Below are positions 11,598 through 24,226 of a stretch of 64,000 nt of DNA, one piece after another; position 1 is the first letter of the stretch; the number at the start of each line of letters is the position of its first letter. The translations under genes were made by a program, and so were the position numbers. The DNA lies in contig NC_057763.1 in NCBI RefSeq assembly GCF_010389155.1, positions 40,654,645-40,718,644 of the forward strand. Direction: 5' to 3'. The notes beneath the pieces were generated by a model. It had not been told where the DNA came from. It saw only the letters and a list, made by a program, of their open reading frames with translations, and did not search any database. Source of the stretch: Erigeron canadensis (Eukaryota; Streptophyta; Magnoliopsida; Asterales; Asteraceae).

Positions 11598-12088
11598 CAC
11601 TACAACAAAAATGTCAATTGCTCACATTTATTTCTTCGCATTTCTAAAAAGTGTAAAAACAATATGTTAATTTGTTCACATTTTAAATTGTATTAAAAAA
11701 AACTCACATTTAGAATTGTGAAAAAAGTTAAAAAAATTCATACTTTTTTCATAAGTATAAATGTATATACATAATGTTCACACTTAAAAGTGTGAGAACT
11801 AATTTGTCACACTCAAATTCCTCGCACCGAGGAAATTTGGTGTCACAAATTACTTTCATACTTTTAAGTGTGAACAATTATATATGTTTATACATTTGAA
11901 AATGTGAACTTTTGTTTCCACATATATAATTATGAAAAATTTTTATTCTTTAACTTTATTCACACTTTCAAGTTTCAATTGTGAGTTCTTTTCACACATT
12001 TATAAGTGTGAACAAATTAACAATCTTCTTAACATTTTTAAAAAATGCGAAGAAATGAGTGTTAATAAATAACATATTTGTTATAGTG
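11598..12088. mobile_element. Fold-back CACTA-like MITE
   Basis: The element starts CACTACAACAAAAATGT and ends ACATATTTGTTATAGTG. These are inverted copies matching the canonical CACTA (En/Spm) terminus at 14 or more of 17 positions. Almost all of the 491 bp is an imperfect palindrome centred near 11830, where TCCTCGCACCGAGGA forms the tip. Arms repeat CACACTTTTAAGTGTGAAC-like motifs. A 3-bp target duplication is not obvious (GAC versus CGC). There is no transposase. If transcribed, it would give a hairpin with arms of about 240 nt. Confidence 0.8.
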
Positions 12089-12135
12089 CGCTATTGTTGT
12101 CACCGCCAGTCCGCCACCACCAATGCAACCACTAT

Positions 12136-12217
12136 ACTATCGCATTACATGGACATATGACTAGTCTTTATATATATACTATCGCATTACATGGACATAT
12201 GACTAGTCTTTATATAT
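12136..12217. repeat. Tandem duplication, 42-bp unit
   Basis: The unit starting ACTATCGCATTACATGG and containing ATATGACTAGTC occurs twice in a row with no visible change over its non-AT part, so it is a recent event. Confidence 0.9.
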
Positions 12218-12322
12218 GTATATACATATATATACATATATAAAGTATATATATACGTACATATGTATTAAACCGTGCATGAAAAGAAACAATGCTACTA
12301 TTATAAAGTGGTGCATTATCGG

Positions 12323-12390
12323 TTGAGTTGAATGGATAGAAGAAAGAAGAAAGCGATTGAGTTGAATGGATAGAAGAAAGAAGAAAGCGA
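12323..12390. repeat. Tandem duplication, 34-bp unit
   Basis: TTGAGTTGAATGGATAGAAG followed by AAAGAAGAAAGCGA occurs twice head to tail without change. The short open frames crossing it on the minus strand are not supported as genes. Confidence 0.9.
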
Positions 12391-13970
12391 GCATGAGCGG
12401 TGCCCCTTGTGGGAACAAATACGATTTTATTTTCTCTTTTCAATTAATACCATAGAAGCGTGATTGAGACGTGTCATATCTCTCAATAATGCAAGAATGG
12501 TGTGTGGTTGTGCATAGTTGTTTCGTCTCCAACATCTGCCATAGTGCCATATACATCTTAATCATTATTACCCCAAAATATCATATAACTGATTTTTATA
12601 AGTTTTAACATGTTTAATATTGAATTCAGAACATTTACTAAAGTTGAAGGTGAAGAAAATTAAAGATGACAGACATGTTACCCGCACAATATGGCGGTGG
12701 TGGTGAGAAAAACAGTATAGTGGTGTCGGTAATGGTACTATTGGTGGTGGTGGTGGTGGTGGCGGTGTCAAGTGGTGTAGGTTGATGTAATTGTGACAGT
12801 AGAAATTTTTAAAAGATTACAAGTTAAAGTGTTAATTATTAAAATAAATGTTTAAAGTGTAAAATATAATTTATTAAGGGCAAAACATAAAAAATCAAAG
12901 GTAATTCAAAGGTAAAATTACCTAAAATAAAAAAAAAACTATTTCCTTTATAAAGTAGTAAATATAAAAGATAAACTATTTGTCAATAGTTAAATTAATA
13001 TAAATGGTAATCAAAATCATTTTAATAAGTCGTGTATAGCTCACTTTCCTTATATTTTTTGAAAAATGTGATCAATATATTACTCGCGAGTCATTCTCCT
13101 TCAGTTCTTTGATCACATCCCAAACGATCGTTTGTCTCCTTTTAAATTAAATTACGTGAGACTCTCTTTTTTTCTACGTGGCTGAGACAATAAACAAGGG
13201 CATACTTGATGACCTAAGGCTATAAAGAGTGAGGGGGCAAATTGCCCTGACGCTGCCCCGTGCCGCCCTCTTCGCCGCCCGCTACACCGTCCCGAGGGGC
13301 GACTTTGGTCAAAAAATTGCTTGGCCGATCAATATTCATCTTCCTACACATTTCGAATTTCAACAAAAAAAAAAGTAGCCGTTAACGGCTATTTTGACTA
13401 CTTCTCTTTTTTTTTTAATATTTATATATATATGCCACTTCTTATTCATTTTATACAAACTAAAACCATCTCTTCCTATATTTCTCTCTATATATTCTAC
13501 ACATTCTTTTATATTTTTTGCTCCAAATTCAAATGGCAATGTAAACATCTATTGGTTAAATTGTGTCTTTTCTCTATTCTATCTCTCGATCATGATGATT
13601 AACATTTTATTCACAATTTGTTAGTCATTCACTAAAATTTTTTCCCGTATCAAATACACATATAACATCTTAAAGATAAGATAATTACTAAATATATAAA
13701 TGTGAATATAAATAATACAAGTAAAAATAAAATTCAAAAAATATGTTTCCAGAACATTGAATACATATATTATATTTCATCTTTTGAAATACTTTTTCAT
13801 AAATAATGTTCTATATGTTGAATTTTTTTTAAGTAATTAAATAATTAAAATTTTTAAAAACTCTTTTCAAGTTAATGGCTAAAAATTGCAATAAATATAA
13901 GTTTAGTGGCTAAAAGTGTAAATTATTAATGGAAACAAAAAAGTGCAAATTAGTGAGACTTTTTCTACAA
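12391..13970. other. Intergenic with repeat fragments, no gene seen
   Basis: Contains a (GGT)n-rich segment at 12690-12780, a short GC-rich island at 13225-13310 in otherwise AT-rich DNA, and a block at 13393-13498 repeated at 16935-17040. Open frames here are low complexity and have no recognisable domain. Confidence 0.6.
13393..13498. repeat. Interspersed repeat, copy 1
   Basis: About 105 bp including CCACTTCTTATTCATTTTAT, ACAAACTAAAACCATCTC and TTCCTATATTTCTCT. It is nearly identical to 16935-17040, differing mainly in the lengths of T and TA runs. Confidence 0.8.
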
Positions 13971-14345
13971 ACATTAATATCTACCAATAAACTAAAACAA
14001 GATTGACATGTTTTTGAAACGACATGTGGCGTAATATTTGATCGACACGTGTCCTTTTAATTTATTTATTTTGTTAAATTAGCTTTTTTAGTTGTATATA
14101 CTCAGAACTAAACTTTAACTCTTGACTTATTAATACAAAAGATATTATACCTTATTTGATTGAATGTTTTCTCATTACTTAATTGTCTCTTTTTCCCCCA
14201 ATTTTTCAACTCTTATTACGTATATTAGTTATTAACATGAAGACTTCAAAATGTGAGTTTACGATCTGAAATCACAAGACTATTTGCCATCATCCACTAT
14301 GCTTACAAGTTTCTGATTTTGACATGGTTCTAAAAATGTAAGGTA
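13970..14345 (+). mobile_element. Helitron-like family member (partial)
   Basis: The segment begins TCTACCAATAAACTAAAAC and carries GACATGT...CGACACGTGTCC and ATGCTTACAAGTTTCTGATT blocks. The same blocks occur in reverse at 22317-22899, whose other end has a CTAGT terminus. It is partial here; the 3' end is not seen. Confidence 0.45.
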
Positions 14346-16000
14346 AATCCAAAATTCTAATTAAACATATATTATAGTCATCATTTTTTTTATTAAAGTT
14401 TAGTTTCGCTTATCGATTTACTTTGACAACAATTTATTTCATACTCACGAATCATGTATTAAACATTTTTGAAATTCTTTATAATACAATCTATATAGCT
14501 ACCAGATATCTTATGGGAATTGAGACTAATAAATAATAATATAATAATATATTTGGATAATGATTATTAGAAATCTGAATTATAATTAAAATAAATAATG
14601 ACATAAGCAAGATTCAGTTTGATAAAATCGAACGATGTGATTAGTTAATAAGTCATTGGTTCAACTCAGTGACGGATGAAACCCTTTACCAGGGTACGGA
14701 ATGGACCACCCTCAAAACTTGTCCATTAGTGTTAAAAGAATTTCCTTTTTAAAACGCCCCTTATAGAAATAGCTGAAAGCTAAGTTGTAAACTGATGTTT
14801 AATGGAAAGGCTAAACTTGGAGGTGGTTTTGATAAAGAAGACAACATGTTTGTGAATTTTTTGTTTACAACCCTCATGATTTTTGGCTATATCAATTTTA
14901 TTCTGACTTTATTATCTACGGAGTATTTGATTTCTCATCATTGCTTAAATCTTTAACTCAAATTTACCTCATTATTTATTACTTTATTAATGACAATCTA
15001 GTTTAACTAAACCTCCCAAAGTCCTTGGTTACTATTAGCTCAACTAATTATGTAATTATGTTTTCATAAAGAACTTTCGCTTGTTTCACATAAAAGTAAT
15101 ACAAATAATAATAGTTAAGAATTAATGTGAAAAATATAATTGTAAGACATAAATTTCTATAATCAATGATAATTTATATAACAATAACGTTCATGTTAAT
15201 GAGATCACAACCATCAAAATCTTATTGAAAAAAGTAAATATGTTATCGTCTGTTAAAAAGTTTATGTAACTTGGTATGTCTACATTTTAATATAATGTTT
15301 ATCCTCAAGCCGTAAGTATGTGAATTTTTTGCATAGTACAATTATCGTGTACAAGAATCGGCTAGTTAAACTATATTAATGTGTTGTTTGTCTAAAAATC
15401 ATATGGGAAACATATTTTCTGTGTCGCTCAGATCATCGAAAAGCTCACGACCAACCTTGCCATTTTATTGTTGATTTGTTAAAAAAGAAATTTGTGCCCC
15501 CTATTACCCAAATTCTTGGATTCATCACAGGTTTAACTGTTTTTTAGTATATATGTCAAGATTAAATCTATCAAGATTAAGATTAAAATTAAGATTGATA
15601 AAATAATAGGTGTTCATAATCTTAAAAATGAACTTGACAATAGATCGAAATATGCATATAAGATAAGGGGGAGGGTTATATCTCCAATTATACCAATATC
15701 TTTGTTTTATATATAGAAGACAAATATTATTTTAATAGCATATTTTTTATTAACAAAATTGCACTCCAACTATTACTCTATATTTATGTTGGGCTAAAAC
15801 ATGCTATATCAATCTTAAGTAAGGTAAGGGTAATTATGTAAAATTCAAGGGGTATGTATGTTTATCAAATTTAAATGTTTAATTTGTAACGTTTTTTAAA
15901 ATAGCAGTACCTAAGGTTAGGTGAATTCTGCAGTACAGATCATTTTTCCATTTATACTATATACTTTACTACTTCATCTATTTGCAATATATATATATAT
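14346..16000. other. Intergenic, no gene seen
   Basis: AT-rich DNA on both strands, without supported coding sequence or clean repeat boundaries. Confidence 0.5.
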
Positions 16001-16001
16001 A

Positions 16002-16035
16002 CTAGGATTGTTACCCGCGCGATGCGCAGTTGTTG
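16002..16035 (-). mobile_element. Helitron-like 3' terminus
   Basis: The minus strand reads CTGCGCATCGCGCGGGTAAC followed by AATCCTAGT: a GC hairpin and then a CTAG end. The matching 5' end was not located. Confidence 0.5.
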
Positions 16036-16934
16036 ACAAAACATTTAGTAAAAGTTTGATACAAACATTTTAAATTGCAATTCGTTATATATATATACAT
16101 ATAAGTTAATTATTAGCAGTTAGCTGTTTTTCTAAATACATAAAAAAAAAGTGAAATAAAGATGAAATATCTGATGTATTGATCGATCTAGTAACATTTA
16201 TATGAGAAAATAATATTAACACTTACATAATAGGAGAAAAAATAATTTGGTTAAAGAAAGGATGTCATAATTTTTTTTATGGATGATTAAATCAAAAACT
16301 TGATAGATAAAAAAAACAACAAAGTATTATTTCATACTAATTAATGAACAGTTGAACACTATAAATCTTAATGTGTGGCCTTAAAATCCTTAACATAGAG
16401 TAACATAAAAAAACTTGTATTCATAATGAAAAAAAAGTACATAAAATATGAAAAATATATGATCACAATTTTGTATTAATGGTCGTAATCAAAATTATTC
16501 TAAAACAAAAGAGGACATCAATTTAATAAAGAACACATAAAAAGCAAAATATCAAAATTCAAAGAATAAAAATTAATGAACCTGTTTGGTATTTATACAT
16601 GTAAAAAACAATTTTAAATAGATATATAGATAAATACTTTGTGAATAAATAAGAGCAAATCTTTTTAAAATATTGGAGATTTAAAAGTTTAAGTTTTGTA
16701 AAATTGATGTTGTCGAGATTTCCTACTATTAGGAATAATATTACAAAGATTATGGAATCATATTTTCATTTTAATCTCTTATAAAATGCTTACTATTTTT
16801 AATAAATTTTATATATTTTTGCATAAAGTAAGATAAATATTGTTTAAAAAGTTATGGAGATGCCACATAGGATGAATCTTACATGACAATTTTTTAGAAT
16901 AACTTTAAGTTTGAAGAATGCTTTAAAAAGCTTG

Positions 16935-17035
16935 TTTAACTACTCTTTTTTTTTTAATATTTATATATATATATATACCACTTCTTATTCATTTTATACA
17001 AACTAAAACCATCTCTTCCTATATTTCTCTATCTA

Positions 17036-17040
<5 letters not shown>
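16935..17040. repeat. Interspersed repeat, copy 2
   Basis: Same block as 13393-13498, in the same orientation. It runs directly into a TA run and then the AAT microsatellite. Confidence 0.8.

Positions 17041-17051
<11 letters not shown>

Positions 17052-17105
<54 letters not shown>
17052..17105. repeat. (AAT)n microsatellite
   Basis: About 17 perfect AAT units following a (TA)n tract. Confidence 0.95.
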
Positions 17106-17107
<2 letters not shown>

Positions 17108-19061
17108 GTTAGTTATACAGGATCGATAGTGATTCTCTGTATATAAAGAGCATCTGATTTGCTTTCAAAATTTCTTTATACATACAAGAGTTATTAAAGT
17201 GAGTTTTATATTATCTATATATTTAGACATATCAGAGGGTATGGACTATGGAGTGGCATATTAGGAGATAACCTGATATGGAGTGGCGTAATATTAGAAC
17301 GATACGTGTCCCCTTAGTCTACAATTAAAATATATATTATTTTATATAATTAAAATATATATTGTTTTATTAATTTTGTAATTATAATCCATGTGAAAAT
17401 TTTACCTGATTGATCTTACCAATTAAATAATAATGCTTAAAACAGTATAAAATATAATCTAATAAATCAAAAAGAAATATTTTACTAACTTAATTATTAT
17501 TACGTACGAGCATAATATCCGCGCAATGCGGTGACGATGGTAGTGACAGTGATGTGGTTGCATTGAAAGATGGTGCGGCGGCATCGACGTTGGTGACGAC
17601 AGATACATCAAGTGACGTAGGTATTTGATATAAAAATATTTGATTTAAAAGAGTAGTAGATATCTTTTAGATGATAATGAAATGATTGTGTAAGTTTCAT
17701 TAAGGGTAAAATGGTACTTTCGCATGTCCCAAAAATGTAAACTTTTCAACATGGGAGTATAAATTTTATATAGAAGTATAGAAATATAAAAATATTGATA
17801 AACAAGTCGTAGTTATATATTATGATATAGACCTATCTTATTTAAAGTTATATATATATATATATATTACCCTATAAATATATATATATATATATATACC
17901 AAAAAACTAAAACGGGATTGAAGCTTTTATTAATCGATACATGGCGTTGTATTAAATCAACATGTATCCCTTTAATCATATTAATTAAAAAAAACCTATT
18001 AATTAAATATATAAATAATTATCTTATAACTTCTCCTAATTCCTAATTCTAATATAACTTCTCCTATATTTTATCAAAGGACGTCGACCTATAACCTTAT
18101 AAATACATTTATTTATTTATATTTATATATGCTCCATTCAACTAAGTTTTTTTTTTTATCAAAGTTTAATTCGAGGTACGTTTTTTTCAATTAATTCTTG
18201 GTATTTTAATTATTTGATTGATTCTAATTTTCATATTTTATTTGCTATAAACCTCTAAGTGGATCTACTTTTTTTTTTTTTAATGTTATCAAAAAGTAAC
18301 CATTGTTGCAAAACATAAACTGACGCATTTTTTTTTGTTACATGTAACCTTACAAAGATTAGAAAACTGTATGTTTGGTAGCTTAACAACAAAAATTCAT
18401 GTGGATATATACAGTATAAATAAATGCAAAATTTAAGTATAGTAGTTATTCAGGTCTTTTATTTTATATTTTACTATTATTTTTATCGTTTTTATAAACA
18501 GAAATATGTTTCATATGAAAAAAAAAATCAACAAATAAAAATTCCTTAAAACTTTGTTCAATTGACTCTTATATTGTACATAACAAAATTTATTTCAAAT
18601 AATATGAATTATAAATACAAATAATTATGAGTTAATCCGTGTACTAGTGAACATATATACAATGCAAACTTTATCCAAGAAAATACGATAAGTGAAGTAG
18701 CTTTGGTCTATGTATAACTTAATTTTTTTTTTTTTATTATTATTATTTTTAACAGGTATAACTTAATTAATCTTCCCCGTACACGTATAAAAGAGGTCCA
18801 CATGAACGTAACGGAACCAGTGGTTGATTGTGACCACTCGTGAATGGAGACCGGTTTTGAACTTGCTACTACTTGGCAGTTGGCACTTGCAATGGATATA
18901 GTCATATGGACATATAGTTCACAACTTCACATGCAACCCTTTCTTCTATTTATGACAGCGCAATTTATAATTTTTAAAAGCTATTAGAAACACGATTGAA
19001 CAAATCAATACAAACTCAGCGGAGTGTGTATATATATATATATATATGTACAGAGACTAGT
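17106..19061. other. Intergenic, Helitron-like fragments, no gene seen
   Basis: Contains a CCGCGCAATGCGGTG end with a following GGT/GACG-rich stretch (17518-17620) and a CCAAAAAACTAAAACGGG start-like block (17899). These resemble fragments of the Helitron-like families elsewhere in the window. No coding region is supported. Confidence 0.45.
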
Positions 19062-19235
19062 GAATATAAGGTTGTCCGACAGATAAGTTTAGGTGTGAAA
19101 CCCTTCACATATTAATATTTTAAAATTTGTTTGTTTAATAAATAAATATTTGGATCCCCACGAATTTTATGGTTAAAAAACTAATATTTAATTGTTCCAC
19201 ACCTAAATTTAAGTACCTAACAGCCTTATATTACC
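19062..19235. mobile_element. 170-bp MITE family, copy at 19.1 kb
   Basis: Inverted ends of about 40 bp: TATAAGGTTGTCCGACAGAT, then TTTAGGTGTGAAAC on the left. On the right GTTCCACACCTAAATTTAAG is followed by ACCTAACAGCCTTATATTA. The middle is AT-rich and short. Confidence 0.8.
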
Positions 19236-19362
19236 ATCCATATATATATGGTGAAGTAAAGATGATGATGCTATTATATTCAAGTTGGGTGAAATTTTTA
19301 TCACATGTTAAATTTTTAATCCACAAAATCAATCGAAGAACAAGAACCAATATATACTCCCA

Positions 19363-19553
19363 AGGATGAGGATCCTTTAAAGTTGGGTATAACTTTATTG
19401 GTAAAGTTATAAGCATCTTAACCCTTGGATTAAAATCAAGAGTCAAGATTCAAAGATCACTTTTGAATCTTGACCCTTGATTTTAATTTAAGGGTTAGGA
19501 TCACCAACTTTACCAATAAAGTTATAAATAACTTTAAAGGATCCTCATCCTAC
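19363..19553. mobile_element. Fold-back MITE with about 85-bp arms
   Basis: Begins AAGGATGAGGATCCTTTAAA and ends TTTAAAGGATCCTCATCC. Further matching arm blocks include TTTATTGGTAAAGTTATAA against TTACCAATAAAGTTATAA, and GATTAAAATCAAG against CTTGATTTTAAT. ACTCCC precedes the element and follows it, as a short target duplication would. The arms are strongly conserved, so the insertion is young or recently active. Confidence 0.88.
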
Positions 19554-19559
19554 TCCCTT

Positions 19560-20580
19560 ATAAAAGGAATTAGCTTTAAGTAATTGAGAACATAAAAGGT
19601 CTAAAATGCCCCTCAACTTAATACATCTTTCTATACCCACATCTACAGTTGGACTAAACCACCCTTACGAAAACTTTACACCCCCACGTCTATCTCCCAA
19701 ATCTATCTCTATTACACACAAAAAAACCCTAGCTTTCTCAGGCGACCGTTTTTCTCCAAGCCGCAGCAACGCGCGGACACAATACTAGTTATAGGTAAAT
19801 AAAAACCTCCCCCATTTTAATAACACTGCCACACGGTTGTTATAAATGTATGAACATTTAATAAATTTGAAACTCTTTCTTTCTTACATATATACTGTAT
19901 TTTCTGTCGGTCTATTTTTTTGTTTCTACATTAATTCATGTCATTTTGAAATACAAAAGTACTATAGGTTATCTAGTATATTAGTATATATATTAAAAAC
20001 AAACATCGATTTGCGTGTAAAGAATAGTAATGGGTCATTTTTAATTTCTTTGGGCCCGTTTTTATATTCTTAACGGGCCATTTTCATTTAATTTGGGTCT
20101 GTTTTTAGTTTTTTAATTTTAGGCTTGATTAACGGGCCAATTTTATTTTCTCTGGTCCGCCTTTAGTTTTGGGCCTTATGTTTTGATCTTTGTTTTACAA
20201 AAATGACTTATTTTAATTAAACATTATCATTTTTTAAAGTTTGTTACATTTATAAGATTATTTCATCTTATTACACGTGAATTATTACGTTATAACAGTA
20301 TTAGGTACACTTCAAATATATACACGTAATCATCTCTGACTATTAATTTGTAATACTTATTAGTTTTTAATTTTATTTCCGTTGATGCTTTATACCGTCA
20401 AATCTCTTTGATTAATAATAGATTATTAATTAAAAGATTAATATCAACTCAGTTATTCAAACTATATAATATTTTTGAAAATATGTTATAAATTTTACCT
20501 CATATGAAATAAAATAAATATAATGTCTTCTAGGACAACGTCCGAATGATATATCTCGTTCTAACAATATATTTAAAAGC
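19560..20580. other. Intergenic, no gene seen
   Basis: AT-rich; a short open frame at 19606-19788 has no recognisable domain. A GGGCC-containing imperfect repeat lies at 20035-20175. Confidence 0.5.
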
Positions 20581-20589
20581 TCAAAATAA

Positions 20590-20663
20590 AAATAAAAGGG
20601 AAAGTGGAGGGTTTTGAACCTTGATCCCCTCCTAAAAGTGTATGGCCTCAACCATTGAACCAA
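20590..20663 (-). repeat. tRNA-like / SINE head fragment
   Basis: On the minus strand TTGGTTCAATGGTTGAGG resembles a pol III A box and GGTTCAAAACCC a B box, spaced as in a tRNA. Stem pairing is poor and there is no clear acceptor stem, so I read it as a tRNA-derived SINE head or a decayed tRNA copy, not a working tRNA. Confidence 0.4.
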
Positions 20664-20664
20664 A

Positions 20665-21415
20665 CAATATTTTTAATTCAAAATAGATAATTGTAAAATT
20701 TATCTTAATAACGAAGAAAGAGACAAAAAATCATTATTCATAGCCACCATTAATGATATTACAATACAATATTATACAATAACAGATGGCATGAGTTTGA
20801 TAAACCCAGAAATTAACCACACGTGGCACACCTTAAAGTGGATCTAGAAACTTAAAGAATGAAAAAAAAAACTATGATAGGCTTTTCATTGCACACGGCT
20901 TTCCCTCTGTATACATCTAAAACTAAGATTCTTCATTAGGCAAAAAAAGATTGAATACTCAGTTGATTTAATGCTTACTACATACCACATCAACATTTTA
21001 GAATAGAAATAAATAATTTTTTTAGCTCTTTATTAAATCACATTATTATGTAAGCTTTTAATCATTTTAATTTTTCGTTATAATAGGTCGAAAACTATGA
21101 TATTTTTTAGGATAGGTTTTACCTTTCTGTTTTTACCAAAAGTATGTGTTTCAAAGTGTGTCCACAACTACACAAGTTTTGTTTCCGTTTGGTTTCATTT
21201 TTTACATTATAACTTACCACAACTTTTCAGCTTATTTAGCGTTGTTATTATACATTTAACATGACCACATATTTTAAAGCTACCTGGGTATAATTTGGTT
21301 TATTTGCAAAGCGTTTATAAGCAACCTGGGTTGATTAGCTAGTTATTATAATAACTACTTCAACAATGTCTCGTTTATGATCATTTTATTTATTCGTTTA
21401 CAACTGTATTAATTT
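20665..21415. other. Intergenic, no gene seen
   Basis: AT-rich sequence with no supported features. Confidence 0.5.
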
Positions 21416-21417
21416 TG

Positions 21418-21595
21418 GATTAGGTTAGGTACCCCTCAAGTTCCTCCAACTTGATTAGTCAATTTTGAGGAATCTCAAGCCTTGGATTAAGATCAAGATT
21501 CAATGATTATCTTTAAATCACGACCTTTGATTTTAATCGAACAGTTGAGATCTCTCTAATTTGACCCCTCGAGTTAGAAGGGAATCCTAATCTAT
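21418..21595. mobile_element. Fold-back MITE, diverged
   Basis: Starts GGATTAGGTTAGG and ends GGGAATCCTAATC. Internal blocks GGATTAAGATCAAGATTCAA and TTGATTTTAATCGAAC pair across the centre. Related in layout to the 19.36 kb fold-back, but older. Confidence 0.65.
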
Positions 21596-22316
21596 TAATC
21601 TAAAGGCTTTTTAAGGATAGTTTTTAGTGTTGTGAAGCTTGTGATTAAATACAGTATTTTATATGACAGTTGATAGTTAGTTGATACTATTTATTATGTT
21701 GTGTGTTAATAAGCTATCTTTGGCTGAGGCTTCAATTCCTAACATGAGGGTCATGCGATTTAGGGTCGAAAACCTTTGTGCTCTCCGACCCATTCTTTAG
21801 AGCCGGGACGGATTTAACGTAAGCATTCTTTATCAATTTTATAAACAGAACCTCATATCATTGGAATTAAGTCTGATCGATATACAGTTGGCCAGCTCCT
21901 CGGTCTCTTTTGTTTTCTTGTTAAATAAAATTTGCTGAATAAGTTACCCATTTTCTAGTTTAATTTAAAACTAGAAAGGTATATACATGATATGGCGGTG
22001 GTGGTAGTGGCATGCGGCGGTAGCAACGGTAGTGATGGTGACGGTGTTAGTGGCGATGTAATGGTCACGGCGGCGGTGGTGGTGATGGTGACGGCAACAG
22101 AGACAAATCATATAGGTTATTGATGTAATGTGCTTTTAATTGTAGCTTAAAGTTGAATAAAAAATCAAATTTGTTTAATGAGAATATAATATATTGATAC
22201 TTATTTGGTCATCTAGATATAGTACAAATGTACAATAATGGAGGTTGTGTCACTTGTGTTTGTGTGGATAGGAATAAGAATCGGAAGCTTATCTCTCCCT
22301 ATCTATACTATTACTA
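21596..22316. other. Intergenic with a GGT/GACGG-rich segment
   Basis: The 21990-22110 stretch is rich in GGTGGT, GGCGG and GTGACGG permutations. The same kind of sequence follows Helitron-like GC hairpins elsewhere in the window (17.5 and 61.3 kb). No gene is supported. Confidence 0.5.
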
Positions 22317-22899
22317 GTTTTAATACCCGTACGATATATGGTAACCATATAGATTATATTATAAATAAATACGAATATGCCTAATACATAATTCTTTAGT
22401 ATGAAATAAATTGTGCTTAAAGTAAATCGATGAACGAAGTTAAATTATAATAAACATTATTGATAAATATATGTTTAGTTACAATTTTGGATTTACCTTA
22501 AATTTTTATAACCACATCAAAATCAGAACTTGTAAGTATAGTGGATGACGACAAATAGCCTTGTGATTTCGGATCGTAAACTAAAAATTTCGAAGTATTT
22601 ATTTTAATAACTTATTATAGTTAATATAAGTAATGTGAGTTGAAGAATTGAGAAATGAAAAGATACAATTTACTAATGAGAAAACGATGAATCGAATAAG
22701 GTTATAACATCTTTTGTATTATCAAGCCAAGAGTTAGAGTTTAGTTCTAAGTTTAATAAGAAATTTGAATTTATATACAACTAAAAAAGCTAATTTATTT
22801 AACAAAATAAATAAATTAAAAGGACACGTGTCGATCAATGATTACGCCACGTGTCGTTTCAAGAACATGACAATCCTGTTTTAGTTTATTGATAGATAT
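22317..22899 (-). mobile_element. Non-autonomous Helitron-like element
   Basis: On the minus strand the 5' end is TCTATCAATAAACTAAAACA and the 3' end is CGTACGGGTATTAAAACTAGT, a hairpin then CTAGT. It shares a GACACGTGTC block and others with 13970-14345. It is 583 bp with no coding sequence. Confidence 0.6.
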
Positions 22900-23012
22900 A
22901 AAACATTTTCCCCTTTTTAAAAATCTCAATTCATGATTTGAAGTACCTAAAATAACCTCTTCTTTATCAGTAATTTAAATATCCTTAGCTAATATACCTA
23001 TAATACCCTTAA

Positions 23013-23466
23013 TGTTGGAATAAACAGGATTCAATTCGAATGATAAAACATCCTCAATCGTCCTGTGGAACCTGTAAGAGCATAAAACATAATTGCTAGT
23101 GATTTCGGGTTCCCATAACAAGGTGATTGACTAATAATGGGATGAGTAATTCGGCTGGAACATGATAAACGAATTTTGAGAGGAGAGACACACGAAAATT
23201 AGGCTATTATGTGTGTAGAGATTAACCTTAACTTAGGGTTAATGACTCTCTATTTATAAGGAGAGTATTTACACATTCAACCCCTTTGGTGTTTAATGTG
23301 TGCACCATTAGTCCTCTTAGTTTACAATCACCTAATGGGAAACAACGTCTCTAAGAGTAAATAAGCCCATTATATATTTACTAGACATAGGGATTTCAGT
23401 TATCGTCAATTATCATATCAGGAATGATACATAATCAGTGACGGTCACACTAACGTAGTTCCAACA
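23013..23466 (+). mobile_element. Solo LTR of a Copia-type retrotransposon
   Basis: A 454-bp LTR with perfect 8-bp inverted termini TGTTGGAA and TTCCAACA, flanked by the perfect 5-bp target duplication CTTAA (23008-23012 and 23467-23471). CTATTTATAAGG near 23250 is a plausible LTR TATA box. There is no internal region, so this is the product of LTR-LTR recombination. It is inserted in a copy of the Helitron-like family found at 24.2 and 54.7 kb. Confidence 0.93.
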
Positions 23467-23471
23467 CTTAA

Positions 23472-23785
23472 ATCCCAACCACTCATTTTCTTCTCTCTCT
23501 TCAAATCTCAACCACTCATTTTTTATCTCTCCTGCATAAATTATTTTATTCATCTAATTCATTCAAAATCTTTTATCTCAAAAACTGTATATCGATAAAT
23601 TATAAAAATTGTATGGGTGTTCATGCTCTTTTATTAGAGATGTCATTTGATATACTTTCGAGAAATTTTTAAATGCGAGGGCGAAGCCCGTACGAATAAA
23701 GCATTTGTCTATTACACCCTATGACTTATCACCTCTTATGACCTATTACCCATATCATCTCACCGTCACAATGCACAAGCACTTT
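23472..23785 (+). mobile_element. Helitron-like family 1, copy split by the solo LTR
   Basis: Matches 54743-55143 and the reverse of 24227-24695: AATCTCAACCACTCATTTT, CAAAATCTTTTATCTCAAAA, GATATACTTTCGA, GAGGGCGAAGCCCGTACG, and a TATGACCTATCACC run. The 5' part probably lies before the LTR (about 22905-23007). Confidence 0.65.
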
Positions 23786-24226
23786 CCCTCAACACTACAA
23801 AGGGAATCCCACGTTGCGGGGAACGTAAGGGTCATCCCCTCCGCTTTCACCTCCCACTTTAGACATCTTTTTTCTAACCGTTTATTGATATTTTTCACCT
23901 ATCTCTTTTTAAATCATCCTTGGAACATATGTATTTTAGACATCTTTTTTCTAACCATTTATTGATATTTTTCACTTTATCTCATTTTTAAATCATCCTT
24001 GGAACATATGTATATACTTGGAGAGAAGAAAAAACTTATAGTAATCGTAACATTTCATTCTTTTACATCTTTTTCCAATTTCCAAAGTATTTGACCGCTT
24101 AGAACATCTCTAACGTATTATCAAAACATTATAATTGTGTAAATCATGGTGTAAACCTTCATCAAAAGACCTATGCATAATATATATATAGGTAATACTT
24201 TGAACGGGCTTGTTTCTTTAATAATA

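Noticed and set aside
20590..20663. Functional tRNA gene
   Set aside because: A- and B-box-like words are present, but the arms do not pair well and there is no proper acceptor stem.
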